From NCBI GenBank assembly GCA_004431415.1, contig QPMI01000604.1, positions 1-64,000 on the forward strand: a stretch of 64,000 bases of DNA. The letters are read 5' to 3'. This DNA comes from Cyanophora paradoxa. Lineage: Eukaryota; Glaucocystophyceae; Cyanophorales; Cyanophoraceae. A program made the translations under genes and the position numbers. The notes under the pieces are model-generated. The model worked only from the letters and a program-made list of their open reading frames with translations, did no database searches and had not been told where the DNA came from. Below, piece by piece: positions 59,901-64,000 of the stretch; the stretch's first letter is position 1; each line of letters starts with the position of its first letter.

Positions 59901-62900
59901 ATGAGGTCGGCCGCTGTGGTCCTCGTGGCCGTGCTCGCGGCGCTCCTTGTGGGCCGCCCGGCGCTTAGGATAGAGCGGTCAGCACCGGGGAGCAGCCCCC
60001 GGCCCGCGTGGCGCGAGGCGAGGAACTCGAGCTTGGAGGAGCCCGCGGCCGCGCCGCGTACGGAGGCGCAGAGCAGCGCAAGCGTGGAACATGGTGCGTG
60101 CGGAGGACAGCGCTGAGCGCCCGCCCTCCTCGCGGGCCGCTCAAGCCGCCGCGCAGAGTTCATCGTGTCCTTCAAGTCGTACCTCCACGCGGAGGAGCAC
60201 GAGCGCGCCCTGCGTGCATCCGTAGGGGACGACGCTTCCTTGCGGGTTATCCCGCGCAAGAACGCGGCGGCCGCTTTCCCGACGGACTTCCTTTTAGTCC
60301 GGGTGAGGGGCCCCGGGCCGCGCGAGGGAGGGCCGCCACGACGCGGGACGCAGCTCGCGGACGGAGCGGACGAGGGCGAGCTGCTGCGGCGGATCCGTGC
60401 GATCCCGGAGGTCCGGCACGTCGTCCCGCAGCGGCGCATCGTCGACACGCTCCTCTCGCTGCGCACCGGGCCGGGCACCGACCCGCTCGGCCGCCCGCCG
60501 TGGCGATCGCGGTGCGCTCGTTTCTCTCGCCGCCCGCCGCCCGCCGCCCGCCTCCGGTCGACGCTGGCGGCGCCTCACGCGCCCCGCGGCGCAGGAAAGG
60601 GACGGGGCGGCCCTTCTCGTTCGACGAGGAGGAGGGCCTCCCGCTGCGGAGCAGGCGGAGGCTCCTCAGCTCCCAGGTCACGTCCCTCCTCAACGCCGAC
60701 CAGCTCTGGGGCAAGGGGTTCTCCGGCGCGCCGCCCCGCCTCGCCGCGCTGCGCCCCGCGTCGCCGCGCCGCGCCGCCGCTGAGCGCGGCGCCGCGGCGA
60801 GCAGGCAAGGGCGTCAAGGTCGCGATCTTCGACACGGGGCTCAAGATCGACCACCCCCACTTCCGCAACATCAAGGCGCGCTTGTACCCCCCTCTTCCCC
60901 CCCGCCCCCAGCCTCCTCACGGTACCCCGCAGGAGCGGACGAACTGGACGGACGAGGACACGCTCGACGACGGACTCGGCCACGGCACCTTCGTCGCGGG
61001 GGTACGCGTTTTCCTTCTCCCGGCCCTTCCGCTCCGTTCGCCCGCCCGCGGTCGCCCGACGGCCGATTCGCTTCGTTCGCTCGCAGGTGGTGGCCTCGCA
61101 CGACGGGGAGTGCAAGGGCTTCGCCCCCGACGCCGACATCCACACCTTCCGCGTCTTCACCAACGGGCAGGGTACCCCCCCCTGCCCTGCCCCCCCCCGC
61201 GCTTTCTCCTTGCGCCGACCCCCCGGGGGGGTACAGTCTCGTACACGTCGTGGTTCCTGGACGCCTTCAACTACGCCATCCGCTCCCGCGTCAACATTCT
61301 GAACCTCTCCATCGGGTATCCCCCTTCTCTCGTCGCCCAAATCGCGTACCCCCGCTCACCTTCCCCCCCACGCAGGGGCCCGGACTACATGGACCGACCC
61401 TTTGTCGACAAGGTCCGTTCGTTCGTTTAGGCACCCCCAAGCCGCTCGGGCCCCGCTCCGCCTCGGGCCTGCCCCAGAAGCCCTGCGTCCCGCCCGCGGG
61501 AGAGAGGCACAGCCCTCTCCGCCCTTGGCCCTCGCCCCGCCCGAGGGGCACTAGACGAGCAGCTACCGCCCCACCCCGCCCAGCCCGCGCCGCCCGGGGC
61601 CGCCCGCGCCCTCGGGCGGACCGACCTGAGCACGGGGGCGGCCTCAGGTGAACGAGATGGCGGCGAACAACATTATCGTCGTCTCCGCCATCGGCAACGA
61701 CGGGCCCCTCTACGGGTTCGGCTCCCGCCGGGGCCGCTTTCCGCCGCTCTCCGGGGGCCACTCTTTCACACCTTAACTCTGCCTCCGCGCAGGACCCTGA
61801 ACAACCCCGCCGACCAGACCGACGTCATCGGCGTGCGTGCCGACCCGAGGCCGTCCCCGTACCCCGGCCCGACGCGCGAGCGCGCAGGTGGGGGGTATCG
61901 ATTTCGACGAGTCGATCGCCTCCTTCTCGTCCCGCGGGATGACCTCCTGGGAGGGTGCGTACCCCCCTCCCCTCCTCCCCCCCTCCCCCCTTCCTCTCTT
62001 GAACCTTGCTGTACCCCCACCCTCCCGCAGCGCCCGACGGATACGGCCGCCCGAAGCCCGACCTGGTCGCCTACGGTCCGCCCGTAACCCCCCCCCCCCC
62101 CGCCTCTCTTTTTCTGTACCCCTTACGCCCCCGCCCGCCCGCCCCTGCAGGCCGCAACGTGTACGGCTCTCGCATGGGCGGCGGCTGCCGCTCCCTCTCC
62201 GGTACCCCCCCCCCCGGGCCCTATCCACCCCTACCCCTGCCAACCGCGCGTGTACCCGGCAGGGACGTCGGTGGCCTCGCCGGTGGTCTGTGGGGCGGTG
62301 ACGCTGCTCGCGTCTGTCATCCCCGAGGACCGCCGCTGGAAGGTCAACCAAGGCGCAGAGATGGGGCGGGGCGGGGCGAACAGGGCCCTGAGGCCCTCCC
62401 CCCGCAGGTGCTCAACCCGGCGAGCATGAAGCAGGCGCTGGTTGAGTCGGCGGTGCGCGTCAAGACGGGCGCCAACGTCTTCGAGCAGGGCGCCGGCAAG
62501 TGCGTGGGCGTGGGCGTGGGAGTGGGAGTGGGGGTGGGACGGGCCCGACCCGCCCACTCGGCTCGATCCATCCGAGCCGGCTGCCCGCCCGCCTGGCCCG
62601 GCTCGGCTCGATACGAGCCGGCTCGCGCGCAGGCTGAACCTGGTGGGCGCCCACGAGATCCTCGCGAAGTACACGCCCCGCGCCTCCCTCCACCCCAAGA
62701 GGTAGGCTGAGCTCAGCTGAGCTGAGCTGTCTGCGAGCGCGCCGGCGCTGTACTGAGCCGAGCTTCCTTCCCCCCCCCTCCCCCCCCTGCCCCCCCCCCC
62801 CCCCCCCCCCCCCCCAGCCTGGACCTGGCGGACTGCCCGTACATGTGGCCCTTCTGCACGCAGCCGCTCTACGCCCGCGCGCAGCCCGTCGTCTTCAATG

Positions 62901-64000
62901 TGACGATCCTCAACGGCATGGGCCTCATGGGCCGCGTCGCCGAGCAGGTGGGTGGCCCAGCTTTCCAGCTTTCCTTAAGCTCGCCCGGCTCACTTCGCCT
63001 TTCCTTCCAGCCGGTGTGGACGCCCGGCGAGAACGGGGACAAGCTGAAGATCTCGGTGAGCTACCCGGAGCGCCTCTGGCCCTGGACGGGATACCTGGGC
63101 GTGCACATCACGGTGGACGCCTCCGCCGACAAGTTCGACGGGTTCGCGGAGGGCAAGCTTTCCGTGAAGGTCGCCAGCCCGGGCGACACGCCGGTGCCCT
63201 TGCCCTTGCCCTCCGCCGCAGCGCCCGCCCCGCCCCTGACTGATCGAGCCGGGCAGGACGAGCCCGAGCGTACGAGCGTGGCGGAGCTGCCCATCCGCGC
63301 CAAGATCATCCCCACGCCCGACGTGCGCCCGTCCCGTCCCCTGCCTGCTTCGCTCCGCGCTCCGCCTCGTCCCGATGACGCCGCGGCGGCGCAGCGCTCG
63401 AAGCGGATCCTGTGGGACCAGTTCCACAACCTGCAGTACCCCCCGGGCTTCATGCCCCGCGACAACCTCAACATCAAGGCGCGCGCCCAGCGCCCCGCGC
63501 CCAGCGCAACGCTGAACGCTTAACGCGCCCTTCCGGGCCTTGACGCCCGCCCCGCCCCGCAGGACGACGTGCTGGACTGGAACGGGGACCACCCGCACAC
63601 GAACTACCGCGGGGCCTACAGCCAGCTCCGCGAGCACGGGTCCGCGCGCGCCCTTGCAGCCGCGCCCGCCCACCCTACCCACCTACCCCCCCCTCCCCCC
63701 CCCCAGGTTCTTCGTGGAGCTGCTGGGGAGGCCCTTCACCTGCTTCGACGCCAAGGAGTACGGTCCGCGCCCCGCCGGCCCACCCGCCAGCGCCAGCGAC
63801 CTCCCCCGCCCCGCCAGCGCCCGCCCCGCCAGCGCCCGCCCCGCCCCAGCCAGCGACCTTCCCCCCGACCCCCTTTGATGCGGTACCCCCGGCAGGGGCG
63901 CTGGTGCTGGTGGACTCGGAGGAGGAGTACTTCCCCGAGGAGGTCCAGAAGATCAAGGCCGTGCGCCCGCCCGCCCGCACCCGGGAGGGAAGAGGGGGGG
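59901..64000 (+). CDS. MBTPS1: Site-1 protease (membrane-bound transcription factor peptidase), 3' end cut by the window
   Basis: A subtilisin-family Golgi protease that cleaves luminal loops of precursors such as SREBP or bZIP factors. Exon 1 (59,901-60,093) encodes a signal peptide (MRSAAVVLVAVLAALLVG). Exon 2 starts at 60,157 in phase with FIVSFKSYLHAEEHERALRA, the prodomain. The catalytic Asp is in VAIFDTGLKIDHPHF (60,831), His in DGLGHGTFVAGV (60,981), the oxyanion Asn in VVSAIGNDGPLYG (61,696) and Ser in SGTSVASPVV (62,268), the latter created by a splice inside the Gly codon. Downstream blocks match S1P specifically: LDLADCPYMWPFCTQPLYAR, VFNVTILNGMGL, KRILWDQFHNLQYPPGFMPR, FFVELLGRPFTCFDAKEYG and LVDSEEEYFPEEVQKIKA. 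The C-terminal membrane anchor lies beyond the edge. Introns are tiny and often start GTACCCC; two or more start GCGCGC. Confidence 0.93.
62762..62816 (+). repeat. Long poly-C tract in a site-1 protease intron
   Basis: An almost pure C run of about 45 bases precedes the acceptor CAG at 62,817 and may serve as its polypyrimidine tract. Confidence 0.85.

Noticed and set aside
1-64000. CRISPR arrays, bacterial operons, riboswitches, rRNA genes
   Set aside because: None was seen. The window is intron-rich eukaryotic nuclear DNA.

Overview
This window is nuclear DNA of a eukaryote: nearly every host gene is cut into many short exons with GT-AG or GC-AG introns. Products include ribosomal protein uS7 (RPS5), a granule-bound-type starch synthase, a plant-type peptide:N-glycanase with an N-terminal ubiquitin-like domain, site-1 protease and a U5-snRNP GYF protein. 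Coding DNA is very GC-rich, while introns and spacers near the starch synthase are AT-rich. Starch synthesis without an obvious transit peptide suggests an alga with cytosolic starch; a glaucophyte would fit, but I cannot fix the lineage.

Bases 1-13,931 are the right-hand part of a large mobile element that enters from beyond the left edge. It carries two Gag-like CCHC knuckles, a run of long open stretches with no recognisable family, and a Ty3/gypsy- or GINGER-like integrase (zinc finger, DDE core, GPY/F domain). I see no reverse transcriptase. The coding path is broken many times and almost every break steps into the -1 frame. The element abuts a truncated copy (13,932-14,292) of a coiled-coil gene that is intact at 19,852-25,972.

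14.8-33.4 kb: BTB gene (+), F-box/LRR gene (-), long coiled-coil gene (-), a tiny three-exon Pmp3/UPF0057 gene (+), LRR/coiled-coil gene (-) divergent from RPS5 (+), and a poorly understood minus-strand gene. 33.4-37.2 kb: a kinesin-light-chain-like TPR gene (-). 39.5-45.4 kb: starch synthase (+), whose exon for the ADP-glucose-binding K-T-G-G-L-G-D motif is split by a 305-bp foldback element with perfect 88-bp inverted repeats and a 6-bp target duplication. 46.1-50.1 kb: TPR, coiled-coil and RING exons (-), possibly one TTC3-like E3 ligase. 50.7-54.5 kb: PNGase (-). 55.1-57.4 kb: DUF72/YecE protein (+) that ends in a PCNA-interacting (PIP-box) motif. 57.8-59.9 kb: CD2BP2/Lin1 (-), head-to-head with site-1 protease (+), which runs off the right edge.

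Many genes form divergent pairs with short shared upstream regions. Exon structures were read by eye from conserved protein segments, splice sites and phase. Those for RPS5, starch synthase, DUF72, PNGase, CD2BP2, Pmp3 and the LRR gene are well supported. Those for the F-box, BTB, coiled-coil, TPR and unknown genes are outlines.
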